NCBI GenBank assembly: GCA_035236585.1
Contig: CP141135.1
Coordinates: 9,954,001-10,018,000 of the forward strand
Length of the DNA stretch: 64,000 nt
Direction of reading: 5' to 3'
Source: Warburgia ugandensis
Taxonomy: Eukaryota; Streptophyta; Magnoliopsida; Canellales; Canellaceae
Part shown: in pieces, positions 1 through 12,500 of the stretch
Position numbering within the stretch: the first letter of the stretch is position 1
Layout of the letters: each line of letters begins with the position of its first letter
Translations under genes and position numbers: made by a program
The notes under the pieces: model-generated
What the model was told of the DNA's origin: nothing
The model's input: only the letters and a program-made list of their open reading frames with translations
Databases searched by the model: none

Positions 1-490
1 ATGATTTAGATCTTCAAAAAACTAGAACCACCTAGAGTTATAGCTGTTTGTAACGATCTATGCTTGCGAGGAAAATTAAGGGGCATATATATTGCTCCCC
101 TATTATAATCTCAGCCAAACAACATAACATTCACAACTCCAGCACATCCATGAGATTCTTTATGAAGTTATGTTTAAATTCATTGGAAGTCCTTTTCTTC
201 CCCCTCAGGCCCAGAATAATCAATCGTGAGATAGGATTTTGAAGCCGTTATTGTGAACAAGCCAAAGGCTAGCCTCCAAGTGAAGTCGCACAACCACCTA
301 CAAGAGAAATGAATTATTGGTAGGTCACATCAAGTGCTATGGTAAGTCATAACCAAAATCTTTTCAGCAGATTTATGTATTTATAGACAGTGATTGGTCC
401 AAGTAAATTATTCTCCAAATTGGATATAATGGATGCCTTGGTTTCATTTCAAATGAAACAAGAACTGCCAAGGAAGTTTCTCCTCTAAAA

Positions 491-650
491 AGGGAAAGGG
501 CAGCCCCAGTGCGCTCCCGCCTATGTGGGGTCCGGGGAATGGGTGGATCACAAGGACTTAAAGTACACAGCCTTACCTTGCATTTTGCAAGAGGCTGTTT
601 CCACGCCTTTAACCCGTGACCTCAACTTCACACAACGACCAACTGACCTC
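491..650 (-). mobile_element. Au-type SINE (pre-duplication)
   Basis: tRNA-derived SINE of the Au type. The minus strand carries the GCAAGAGGCTGTTTCC core and the 3' part ending in GGGGCTGCCC. The tRNA-like 5' end (right) is diverged. It is flanked by 17-bp target duplications AAGTTTCTCCTCTAAAA at 474-490 and 651-667. Its counterpart in copy 2 is at 34109-34248. Confidence 0.88.
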
Positions 651-941
651 AAGTTTCTCCTCTAAAAGTCACAAATTTATTATCTTCTAGTCATCTGCCA
701 TGACTTCCTTGGTAAGGTAGACTAGTTTAGTAAAATATATGAGAAGGCAGAAGTACAAGCTACGACTACCCTAACAACTTATCTCTCAGGCCATACTATG
801 GATGAAGGAATGTACGACAGTCAACCCCATTAGGCAATTCTTACCGTGAATATGTGGCCTTTAAGATGCAACTCTCCACTAGCCTCCACAAATCAAAGTT
901 TTATACTTGTTTGATGAGCAAGAACTTCTGGGCATGCATAT

Positions 942-1108
942 ATCAAAAAGGGCAGCCCCAGTGCACGAAGCTCGCATGTATACAGAGTCTGAGAAGAGGC
1001 AGACCAGCATTACCTTGCATTTTGCAAGAGGCTGTTTCCATGCCTTAAACCCGTGACCTCAAGATCACGCGACGACAACTCTACCGTTGCGCCAAGGTTT
1101 CCCTTTTG
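942..1108 (-). mobile_element. Au-type SINE (pre-duplication)
   Basis: Minus-oriented SINE with the tRNA-like head TTGGCGCAACGG (box A region) near 1090-1102 and box-B-like GGGTTTAAGGC near 1045. The flanking repeats GGGCATGCATAT and GGGCACGCGTAT are an imperfect target duplication. Counterpart at 34506-34688. Confidence 0.87.
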
Positions 1109-1239
1109 GGCACGCGTATATTCTTCTTGAAAAATATCAGTGGCTGAAAACACAATTTCAGCAAAAATGTTCAATGATCTGATCCACTGATTTACTTCAC
1201 CGTTCAGTGGACATTTAATCATCATCATTATCATCAAGA

Positions 1240-4200
1240 TCTTATCCCAATTAGGGGTCGGCCACATGAATCTTATTCCTCCATTCCACTCTATTAAATA
1301 CCATGGCTTCATTTAGTCCCACAGTTTTTAAATCTTTCCTCACCACTTATATCCACGTTCTTTTGGGCCTTCCCCTTGCCCTTTTAGAACCTTCTACTTG
1401 TATTGCCTCACTCCTTCTAACTGGTGCCGTTGTTGGTCTCCTTTGAACATGTCCAAACCATCTAAGTCTAATCTACCTTATCTTGTTACCTATTGGTGTC
1501 ACCCCTAAATTTTCTCTAATATTTTCATTTCTAATTCTATCTTTTCTTGTCTTACCACTCATCCATCTCAACATCCTCATTTCTGCGATGCTCATCCTAT
1601 TAGTATGATGTTCCTTAACTGGCCAACACTCTGATCCATAGAGCATGGCCGGCCTTATAGACATCTTATAAAATTTTCCCTTTAGTTTGAGTGGCATCCG
1701 TCGATCACATAAGACACCTGATGCACATCTCCATTTGTTCTAACCCGCTTGAATTCTGTACGTAACCTCCCTTTCAATCTCTCCACTCTCATGTATAAAT
1801 GATCCTAAGTATCAAAAGTGGTCTTTCATGGGGACATCTTGGTTATCAATCTTGACTGGTGTTCCACTCCTACTCTCCTTACTAAAATTACATTCCATAT
1901 ATTCTGTCTTAGTTCGGCTAATTTTAAATCCTTTAGATTCTAATGCTTCTCTCCATAACTCTAGCTTTATGTTTACACCCTCCCTTGTCTCATCAAGTAG
2001 GACTATGTCGTCTGCAAATAGCATGCACTAGGGAATCTCCTCATGCAGATGTTTTGTTAACTCATCCATAACTAATGTGAAAAGGTATGAACTCAATGCC
2101 GATCCATGGTGCAATCTAACAATGACAGGAAAATCACCAGTCACGCCACTAGTGGTCTTAACATTTGTTACCGCTCCCTCATACATATATTTAATTATAT
2201 CTATATACCCCTGAGAAACTGCTTTACCACCCAACACCCTCCATATTAACTCTCTAGGGACTCTATCATAAGCTTTCTCAACGTCGATAAAGACCACGTG
2301 AAGGTCTTTTCTCCTCTCCCTATATTTCTCTACTAATTATCTTAGTAAGAAAATAGCTTACATGGTAGACCTCTCAGGCATGAAACCAAACTAATTCTCC
2401 TATATACTTGTTTCATGTCGTAGCCTCTTCTCAATCACTCTTTCAAAAAGTTTCATGGTGTGGCTCATTAGTTTGATCCCTCAATAATTAGTGCAGCTCT
2501 GAATGTCTCCTTTATTCTTATAGATTGGTACAACAGAGCTTTTCCTCCACTCATTAGTCATTTTCTTTGATTTTATAATTTTGTTAAACAACTTGGTCAA
2601 CCAAACTATCCCAATATCTCCCATATGCTTCCAAACTTCTATTGGTATACCATCAGGCCCCATGACCTTTCCTAATTTCATCTTTCTCAAGGCCTTTTTA
2701 TTTCAAGTATTCTAATCCTACGTTCATATCTATAATATCCAACGTTATTTAGATTTATAGTATTTTCAATCCCTATATTCTCAGGGTCATTGTCGTTTAA
2801 CAATTTTTGAAAGTATATTTCCCACCTTTGTTTGATCTCATCATCTTTGACTAATACTCTTTGATCATCGCTTCTAATGCACCTAACTTGCTCTAAGTCC
2901 TTAACCTTCTGTTCTCTTACTTTTGCAAGTTTAAACACATTTTTCTCACCTTCTCTTGTTCCTAATCTATTATAGAGCTCATCATATGCTTTAAGTTTAG
3001 CCTCACTATTCTCTTAGCAACGTTTTTAGCATTCTTATATTGCTCATAGTTTTCATTATTTCTAATCTTTTGCCATGCTTTAAAATGCATTCGTTTTTCT
3101 TTAATAGCTTTTTGCATTGTTTCATTCCACCACCATGTTTCCTTTGTTAATAGCCTTTTACCTTTAAATACTCCTAAGATAGCTTTTGCCACTTTCTTAA
3201 TAGACTCAGCCATATTAGTCCACATGGTATTTACTTCTGTTTCATAGTTCCAATTTCCTTCTACCATCAACATATTTTTTAATGAGGTTATTTTCTCTCC
3301 TTTTAAGTTGCACCACTTAGTTTTTGGATGTGTATAAGTTCAGTTCTTTAACTCCATCTTTTGATATGAATATCCATAACCATTAACTATGTTGTGAGGT
3401 TAAACTCTCGCCAGGTATCACCTTACAATCCTTACACATAAATAGTTCATTATTCCTAAGTAGAAAAAAGTCTATTTATCTTTTATGAAGTCCACTTTTA
3501 AAGGTTATTAAGTGTTCATCCCTTTTTAGTGTATTTGCAATGGATAGGTTATATGACAAAGCAAAATCGAGGATATTCTCCCTCATCTCGTTTCGTTCAC
3601 CTATACCATACCCTCCGTGTATTCTATCATATCCTTCATTATCTTTTCCTACATGGCCATTTAAGTCTGCTCCTATAAATATCCCCTCAGTGTTGGGAAT
3701 TTCTTGCATGACTCCCTCCATATCTTTCCAAAACTGTCTCTTGATTATATCTTGTAACTCTACTTGTGGTGCATGTACACTTATAATATTTATAATCGGC
3801 TCTCCTAGAATAATTTTTATTATTATAATTCTATCACTGATTCTTTTAATGTCCGCAACTTTATCCTTTAATTCCTTATCCACTATTATTCCTACGTCAT
3901 TTCTGTTATTTTCCTTTCCTACGTACCATAATTTATACCCATCTATTTCTCTAGCTTTAGCCCCTTTCCACTTGGTTTCTTAGATACAAGTGATGTTGAC
4001 TCTCCTATGTTTCATCGTATCTACTAACTCCAAACTCTTACTTGTCAGTGTCCCTATATTCCATGTAGCGATGCGAATCTTATGTTCTGGAGATACCCTA
4101 TTTACTATCGCCTTTCTCGACCTCCATAGTATGAACCCATGTCCACTTTTCACTGCACCTGGGTTCTGATGCAGTGCGTCGCTTTCGAGGGGACGCTCTA

Positions 4201-4345
4201 GCAGCCCTTGCCCATTTTTCACTACACCAGGGATCCGATGTAGCGCATCGCTTTTGGGAGAACGCCCTAGCAACCTTGCCTATTTTTCACCCCACCGGGG
4301 ATCCGATGCAGCGTGTCACTTATGGGGAACGCCATAGCTTGAGCA
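1240..4345 (-). pseudogene. LINE polyprotein remnant (endonuclease + reverse transcriptase)
   Basis: The frame is interrupted several times. Endonuclease: ATWNIGTL at about 4046-4069 and GADLNGHVG at about 3647-3673. Reverse transcriptase: GPDGIPIEVW near 2630-2660, VEKAYDRVP near 2256-2285 and FADD at 2007-2018. C-terminal region: LRWFGHVQR near 1441-1467, then a basic GRPKRTWI-like segment, as in plant RTE proteins. A TAA at 3980-3982 stands where related proteins have Gln in CIQETKW. Further stops and frame changes occur between the endonuclease and RT blocks (about 2700-3480) and just before RT block A. The element is not expected to be autonomous. Confidence 0.88.
4147..4340 (-). repeat. 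N-terminal coding repeats of the LINE
   Basis: Three head-to-tail units of about 68 bp (about 4147-4215, 4216-4283, 4284-4340) sit before the endonuclease. Read in frame they give repeats of about 23 residues such as LLGRSPKSDALHRIPGVV followed by KNGQG, then LLERPLESDALHQNPGAV followed by KSGHG. The third unit is degraded. Confidence 0.75.
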
Positions 4346-4379
4346 AATGTCAATTTTTGATTTATGTCATGTTAGGGTT

Positions 4380-4738
4380 GCCATAGTTTTAAAAAGCTGA
4401 AAATGATTTTCATTAAAATCATCTTCAGCTTCACTCTTGCCGGCTGGCTGCCTGACGCAAGGGTGGCCATATTTTAAGAAGCTGGAGATGATTTTCATTT
4501 CTTCCTCATAAACTAATATACAAATGCATATTCATTTGTAAGAAAGAAATAATAGAATCGTCTTCAACTTCCCCCTTGCCGGTTGACTCCTTGACGCAAG
4601 GGTATCCATATTTTAAGAAGCTAGAGATGATTTTCATTTCTTTCTCACAAACTAATATACAAATGCATATTCATTTGTAAGAAATAAATAATAGAATCAT
4701 CTTCAACTTCCCCCTTGCCGGCTGGCACCTAACGCAAG
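4380..4738 (-). repeat. Tandem repeats in LINE 5' UTR
   Basis: Two full units of about 132-139 bp (4468-4606, 4607-4738) and one shortened unit (4380-4467) each contain a TTGCCGGYTGRC-like core with a nearby GACGCAAG. They lie upstream of the coding region in the sense direction, where internal LINE promoters reside. A promoter role is inference. Confidence 0.8.
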
Positions 4739-4798
4739 ACCCTCTTTTTTTTATCTGGGCTTGGGACCGGCATTGGCGGAGTTGTTCAGTGGATGTTT

Positions 4799-6504
4799 GT
4801 AGATCAAAAATCTCCTAGTTGATGAATGACCACTTTCATTCTACTGTTTGGAAAAAATATCACGGGGTATATTGAAGAAATCAGTCTAAGAGGTAACAAC
4901 CAAGTTATTAACAATCGGTCCAAGAGGCACATACCATACTGGGAAGAAAAAACAAAAAGGAAAAAGGGAACACTTCAAGAGGCACATTCCAATGAGTGAA
5001 ATGGTCATTCAGTCTTCCTGCCTGCATCTTATATGACCGTATTCTCACAAGGGAATGTAGCAGGCTGATGAAGAGAATGCTATAGAGAGATCATGTAAAG
5101 GGAAGAAAAGTTGCTTTCACAAGGTATTCAGCTTCAGCACTTGATCATGCTAATTGCATGTACTTATTTATTTCTTCATGTCCTAAGACAAATGGTTTGA
5201 TCCTAATGAGACACAAGATCTATAGTAGACCTCCAAGTCTTGCACGACCCAATTTGCATCACAGAATTCAAATGTATTACTATTGGCAAGAGGCAAGACC
5301 ATAAACTCCAAAAAAATTTCAGCATCTCACTTGTACTGAAATTTACTTTGGTACTTGAATTGAACTATTACAGGGCTATACATAAGGAGCAATGCTAAAC
5401 TGAAGTGCTCAACCAAGGTGCTATAACCCAAGCCACTAAACAATTGATGCAGAAATGACCCTCTTAGATCACCAAAATCTAGGCCTCTGACCAGATTGTA
5501 AGTCACTAACCATTTGATTATTGGCCTACAATGTCAAGTGCTCCTGGAGGAACGGTTTAAGTACCCTATACATTTTCATGGTATGCTCCACTCATCTTTC
5601 TTATAAAAACTAAATATGAATATTAATTCCCTTCTTATTTACTGTCAAAATCTTTTTTCAGTTCATCCACATTGCTTCTTACACTGAACTGATGCTTATC
5701 CATGTAACAATTGACAAAGAAAAGTCTTCAATGTCCTTGAGAACCAAAAAAGATGTATGAGATCAGGACTGTTGAAACGTGACATCTCATGTTTTAGGTT
5801 TTTATGCAAGCATTGGACCTAGAGGTTTTTGAGGTTTTTCATAACAATCTCTTAGGTTTCCTGATATCAATGGGAAAGCAAAAGTTAGCAATGATCCACA
5901 CACAAACAACGAGACTCAAGAAGCACTAATAGCATGAACTAGACTACATAAAACACTGGTGTTTAAATGAATGGTGCTATTACTTCTACATGGTCCCCTG
6001 AGCATGACATATGACTGTATATTGGCAACAGGAATTGATATTTATGTTCCTTGTTTGATTATGGAACTCCTCAGAATGACAGTAGTGGAGAAGACCCAAC
6101 TGAAAATACCAAGGGAGAAGAATGGCATTCTTGAAGCAAGGCAGGGCAGATCAATTGCCTAGGAAGTGTTTTAAAATCTAAAGCAAAATCTGGGTTAAGA
6201 GCAGACACATGAATAATTTCTAACCTATGATGGCAATTCTGGTTTCAGCAGCAGACTGAGTGAAATATCTTTTCTGGTGTGATACATATTTATGACGATC
6301 ACAAATTAATTTGCTAATATCAACTCTGAAGAAGAACAAACAGAAATCAGTGAACTTGGGGAAAGATCTCGATGCTCTCATGAGAATGCAGGGAGCAAAT
6401 ATAAAGGAAAGTAAGCAAGGAATCATGTAAAGTTTTAGTCAACAATAAAAGTCATGAAACTAGTCTACAAACCACAAAAGACAATGGACAGCTGGCTTCT
6501 TTAC
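4799..6504. other. 3' flank of mannosidase copy 1
   Basis: AT-rich DNA between the LINE and the stop codon, collinear with 34798-36551 in copy 2. It probably includes the 3' UTR. The stop TAG at 6505-6507 is directly followed on the minus strand by GTAAAG, so a 3' UTR intron is possible. No other gene is seen. Confidence 0.6.
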
Positions 6505-9500
6505 CTAAAATGTCAACACGAATGTGCGGATTTCCATCGGACTCAGCTCAACAACAAGGGTATCTTCATCCACGGGTCCACCTCTTATGGGGGCAGGGCC
6601 ATTGCTGTCCCCTTTAACTTTCCAGTTCAAACCCCTCATTTCTGATCTATCTTGATTGGTGGATAAGCTTGTCTCTTTCAGTGTTTTAATCTGCATGAAA
6701 AATCACAGCCAATTGAAATAAACCGTAAAATATGTCAGCCTTGCTGTGATGGCCCTTGCAGTTCTTGACTTAATTTCTTGGGATTGTGGTGTTTTCGTCC
6801 ATTTGTATGGACAAAGAAAAGTAAGTTAAAAGATAAGTAATAAGCAGTCTAAAAGGTATACAGTGGGATTATAAAACATGAGAGAAGCAACTTTGAGTTG
6901 TATTAACAAAACCACAAGTATACCTTGCGATTAATGGAGAAATTATCTCAATGCAGAACATAAAATTCTAAGTACTTGTATGATTAAATTAGCAAACAAC
7001 AATAGGAAGCATGAAAAAGGACTTCCTAAAGCAAATTCATGCAGTAGGGAATGGAGACAAAACCACCGCCTTTGTAAAATAGAAGTGCAAGAAAATTTGG
7101 TGAAATAATATGAAGAATGAGAAATAAGCTACTGTGAATTTCTTTTGCAGGTGAACACATATAGCCTTGCAAGAGCACACGTATCTTTTGTGGATGAAAA
7201 GGCATTTTAGAAGTCTCCGGAAATGGAAACATAATTTAAATCTAAACCTAGCAAAAGCAAAATGTTAATTTCCTTGATGGGAAAAGAGTGTCCATGACCA
7301 CCAGAGGTTACCACTTTTCTTGTGAAGATCTTCTTCAGTTCCACTTTGGCCATGGTTGAATACTTGGTATCCTCATTGGCCTGACCATATTGACAGTTTA
7401 AAATGAATAGGGGATACTAGAAGATGGAGAAAACAGTGCCAGTTAAATGGCATACCTCATATAGATGTGCCAGTCGAAGGAGAACTGTTTTATCATCAAG
7501 CTCCTGTAAAACCAGAGTGGCTAATACTTTAAACAGGATAGTATTCAAGGCCAAAACCACATCGTACATTTTATAAGAAGATCACCTGAAGTGTAATAAG
7601 TGCAACATTAGGAGGCAAACTATAGTTAGGGTCCATCAGAGTTGCAGTTGCCACATGTGAAGTTTTCCAGATCTTCTCTTGCTGTAAGAACAATAAATCA
7701 GCAAGATTATTTGAAGGAAAGGAGTATAACATCTTCAACTAGTTAGATACATGTCATACCTCATGAGTAAAACCCAAAAGAAGTGGTGAATAAACTTGCT
7801 GACCAACAGTTCGGCGCCAGCCTGCTCCAGCTCCTAACTTGTTGATGCTTATATAATACTTCCCTCGTATCTGAATCATAGATGTATTAATCAACAAAAG
7901 ACTCAAACGAAGATTTTTGAATATCAGCAAACATTTTGTAGGTCAAGTGAAACTGCTATAATCATTAGGAAGTGGGTATGGAGATGGGAAAGGAGTCTCA
8001 AGGAAACTCCCCGAAATACTTTGGGTTTCTGATAATTTTTTTTTTAAAAAGGAACAATGACATGCATGATATTCTTAAAAAGATTAAAAGGGGAAAAAAG
8101 ACAAAAGATAAAAGGCATGCATATGCAACTTGTATATGCATTAAGCTCTTCTACACCATGGTCCTCTAGTAGGAATATGCATGTGAAACATCATGACTAG
8201 AAAATACCAGAAAGTGAGGATTTTATCCAAAAGCCCTCAATTTCAAAGAGATATCATTGAGACAGCATTCATTTTTTATGTTTACCATGACCCAACTGCA
8301 CAAACTGTCTCATCTCTTAACCATTAGCTAGCTTAGAAAAATTTCACAAATTATTTATATATATACCATCATCATCATTATCATCAAGACCTTATCCCAA
8401 TTAGGGGCCGGCCACATGAATCTTATTCTTCCATTCCTCTTTATTAAGTACCATGGCTTCATCTAGTCCCAAAGTTTTTAAATCTGTTCTCACCACCTCT
8501 ATCCATGTTCTTTTGGGCCTTCCCCTTGCCCTTTTAGAACTTTCTACTTGCATTGCCTCACTCCTTCTAACTGGGGCCATTTTCGGGCTACTTAGGACAT
8601 GTCCAAACCATCTAAGTCTAATCTCCCTCATCTTGTTACCTATTAGTGCTACCCCTAAATTTCCTCTAATATTTTCATCCATAATTCTATCCTTTCTTGT
8701 CTTACCACTCATCACTCTCAACATCCTCATTTTTGCGACGCTCATCCTATGAGCTTGATGTTCCTTAACTGCCCAACACTTTGATCCATAGAGCATGGCT
8801 GGCCTTATGGCCATCCTATAGAACTTTCCTTTTAGTTTGAGCAGCACCCACCGATCATACAAAGCTTCAGATGCACATCTGTATTTGTTCCAACCCGCTT
8901 AGATTGTCTGGGTAACCTCCCTCTCAATCTCTCCACTCTCATGAATCATTGATCCTAAGTACCGAAAGTGGTCCTTTACGGGGACTTCTTGGTTATCAAT
9001 ATTAACTGGTGTTCCACTCCTACTCCTCTCCTTGCTAAAATTGCATTCAATATATTCTGTCTTAGTTCTGCTAATTTTAAATCCTTTAGATTCTGATGCT
9101 TTTCTACATAACTCTAGCTTTGACTTTACACCCTCTCTTCACTCATCAATTAAGACTATATCATCTGCAAATAGCATGCACCAGGGAATCTCCTAGTGTA
9201 GATGTTTTGTTAACTCATCCATAATGTTGATCATACTAGTTTACCTTTAGACAATCATCATTTTATTATTGTTACATCTTGCCTCCTATTGGCAATTCAA
9301 TGCTAAATTCTTAATCCACCAGCACAATTGTTACATCTTGCCTCCTATTCAACATGCTTATAATTTAAAACAGCAATATGGAGATTCTTATACTCAGGCC
9401 ATGGTATATAGTTACTTAGATATGGTACAAGGTTGGTAGAGAGAGAAAGAGGTGCACGAAGTGTAGCATATTAACATACTGTGAGTCCCTGACAAGTATC

Positions 9501-12500
9501 TTCTACACAGACTGTCTCGTTGAGTGCTTCACCAACACCTCGAAAGTCATCATAGATCATGCGCCTTTTGAGCATGAGAAACAATAATCAGCTTAAAATT
9601 GGTATAAGAACAATCATTAAGAAAAAATCACCTGCAAGGAAACAATTGTTCAACAATAAGATATAATGGCACAATACCTGTGAAGCATGAATTCTAGTGC
9701 CCCATCTTGAATGCTGCCACCTCCAACGGCACGATCAACCAAAACTGATAACTCCGACTTTTCATCAGCTAAGTACATTCCAAGGTTGATCTGAAATGTC
9801 CAACAATATTGATAGTGAGAAAAGAGATAAGATTCATACAAAACGTAATAAATCTGGGATAACATGATAATCAACTGGGAAAATTTATAATCTGACTGAA
9901 ACATGTTACAATATAACTTCTATTACTTCTCTAAGCCATCAGCCATGCTCGTATTGAACATTTAATGCAAGCCAGCTATAAATATTGATAACAATCAGTG
10001 TGCTTGTATGTATCAAGTAAACAAACTATGACAGTATAATGTTAAGAGAGAGGATTACTGATACAGCTCAACAGGAAATTGTACTTCTGAAAATATAAAG
10101 GAGTCAATTAAATCCTCACCAATGCTATTTGAGAACAACTTGTTACATATATTCAAGATAAGTAAAATGAAATCTTAACAACCAATAATACAAAAATGTA
10201 AATGGACCAGCAAAGTGCTCTAGCACTTCGTGCCATGAAAACAGAAAAGGAACAGCATAAATAATAAATGAACTAGCCGAAAAGAAAAAGGAAGGATACA
10301 CAGACTTTTATATTTGAATACACATGCAGCCATCATAGTTTCTCATATAAATACTTAAACTAGTCAAACCACAGTCCATAATGTTAGGATTTACAGCAAG
10401 GAAATAATTTTGAGTACATAAATCAACTTAAATATTGTTAGAAAGTGAGAAGCTTAGACATTAGAGTACTAGTCAAAATCACAGAAAAACGAGACACATT
10501 TGTTATTTTCCATCTTCACAGTGAAAAGCTGAAGAGATTTCATCAGACTACGTAAGCACTGCCCTCAATGAAAAAAAGTACGATACTTACTGGATAGTAG
10601 TTTCCTGCCACAGGTTGATTCACTTGAAGAGGCCAGTCTGCCCTGTAGTCTCGTACCTAAATATACTCATTATCCCAAAATTGCAATCATAAGTTAGTTA
10701 CACTTATTAACAAAGTAAATCCCATATGAAGATTCACTATATTAGTGAATATGCTGCAAATTCACAGCTGAAAAGGTAAACAAAATAAAGGCAAAACTGT
10801 GATGGCAATACCATAAAAAAAATATAGAACACTGAATCCTGGTCAACCAAATAAATTGTTATAACAACATACTAGTGTTGCATTTAACAAACACAGCTTC
10901 CACGTATTATATGTTATTGTTGGTATCATTTCTATTGTTGTCAGCATTCAATGGCATGCCGAAAAACAAGACATTAAGGGAGCAGTTAAAAAAGACAACA
11001 GACAACTTGCTATAGCAAAGTCTCACAGTATTGTTTCCCTTGCATTAGTTTTTTTTCATTTGAAAGGTGATTGGGACCTGAACCAACAATGTATTGGTTG
11101 TCTTGGTTGTGAGATGAGGCACTTTACTTTTTTTCTTGCATTAACTGAGCAGTAAGTCTCTTTTTGTGCACTAGGACTAATAAGGGGTGTATTTTATTTC
11201 ATCATGAACTTGTTTGCTAGTATAACTTAGGCAGGATTTCCCATGAGTAGTTCTTGGAAACTTGAGAAGTCATTTGCACTACCTATGAGTCCTGCTTACA
11301 AATGCAAAGTTTATACTTTAGTAACTTATGCCAATGTAAGGAGTCTAAGAACAATTTATGGAATTAGTTCAGCAGAACGAATGGAGTTTTGACTTTATAC
11401 AAAATATTTTGACTGCAATTGAACATTCTTGTAGGTAAAATTTGCAGTATTCTCAGCTCTTTTCTGTGCTCTACTTATTTATCCTCTTTTATTTGTGCAG
11501 GCTGCAATCATTCACAGATCTATTACTGTCTTATAGAACCTGACCACTGGATTAGTACCCATGAAAATGGAGCCATGCAATGTTCTACCACGGTTGTAAT
11601 TAGTTGGTCCATAAATTCAGTTTACACTAATAGTAGTAACAATGAACAAAGCTCTGTGTGAGCAGTAGAAGATTTATGTGGAACCGATAATACTAGGTGT
11701 GCTGCTGATAAAATCGTGATAAACTAAGACAGGGCCAACTTCATCCTTCCAGGTGTTAGTATGACTTTAACTTGATAAAAGACCATCATGCAGCAGCAGC
11801 CAACCCTACTATATGATGACTCATGGTCTAAGAATACTTCTGCAACAGAGGATAGCTCGTAGTGGAGCTAGTCCAGCAGCCCCAAACTCCTATATGATAC
11901 TATCTACAGTCCAATAAATAGCAGCTGATAAAAGCTGGCCTCCCTGGTCCTGTAATAAAGAATCACATGGATGATAGTTACACGCTAGAAATGAGCAACT
12001 AAAACAATTTACTCAGTAAGATATGAGAAGCAACCAAACCAGGAAAGTTACGAGCTTCACCATGCTGCCTAAAAGATTAATAACAAGCAGCATAAATATG
12101 TAAAACCTGTTTCTCAGCTCAACTAACTCCCTGTTAAGGAATATTTAACATGACAAGTGAAATCCACAAAATTTAGCATGAATTGTAGTTCTGAAGCAAT
12201 GAGAACTAAGAAAAGGGGGCAGCCCCAGTGCACGAAGCTCCCACGTATGTGGGGTCCAGGGAAGGGGCAGACCGCAAGAGCCTAAAGTACACAGCCTTAC
12301 CTTGCATTTTGCAAGAGGCTGTTGAACCCGTGACCTCAAGGTCACACGACGACAACTTTTACCATTGCGCCAAGGCTCCCCTTCTTGATGAGAACTAAGC
12401 ACAGCAGAATAATTCCAGAAAAATCTGATAACTATTGGGCAAGTCAAAGATGGTATTCTTCATGAACAGATGCTTTATCACCAAAATAAAATTACATCAC

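Larger units (their letters stand above)
1217..4783 (-). mobile_element. RTE-clade LINE, near full length, copy 1 only
   Basis: A 3.57-kb non-LTR element lies antisense in the 3' flank of gene copy 1. It is bounded by 15-bp target duplications at 1202-1216 and 4784-4798, reading gttcagtggacattt and gttcagtggatgttt. The intact empty site gttcagtggacgttt sits at 34783-34797 in copy 2. The 3' end (left) is a run of TGATGA-like triplets, typical of plant RTE elements. Order in the sense direction: 5' UTR repeats, N-terminal coding repeats, AP endonuclease, reverse transcriptase, C-terminal domain. The insertion is younger than the duplication. Confidence 0.93.

Noticed and set aside
3540-3983. 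147-codon plus-strand frame inside the LINE
   Set aside because: Antisense shadow of the endonuclease coding region.
8453-8752. 99-codon plus-strand frame, repeated at 38509-38805
   Set aside because: Antisense shadow of the LINE C-terminal domain.
11419-11661. 80-codon plus-strand frame conserved in both copies (also 41916-42158)
   Set aside because: Conservation is explained by the recent duplication. There is no recognisable domain, and it lies in an intron antisense to the gene.
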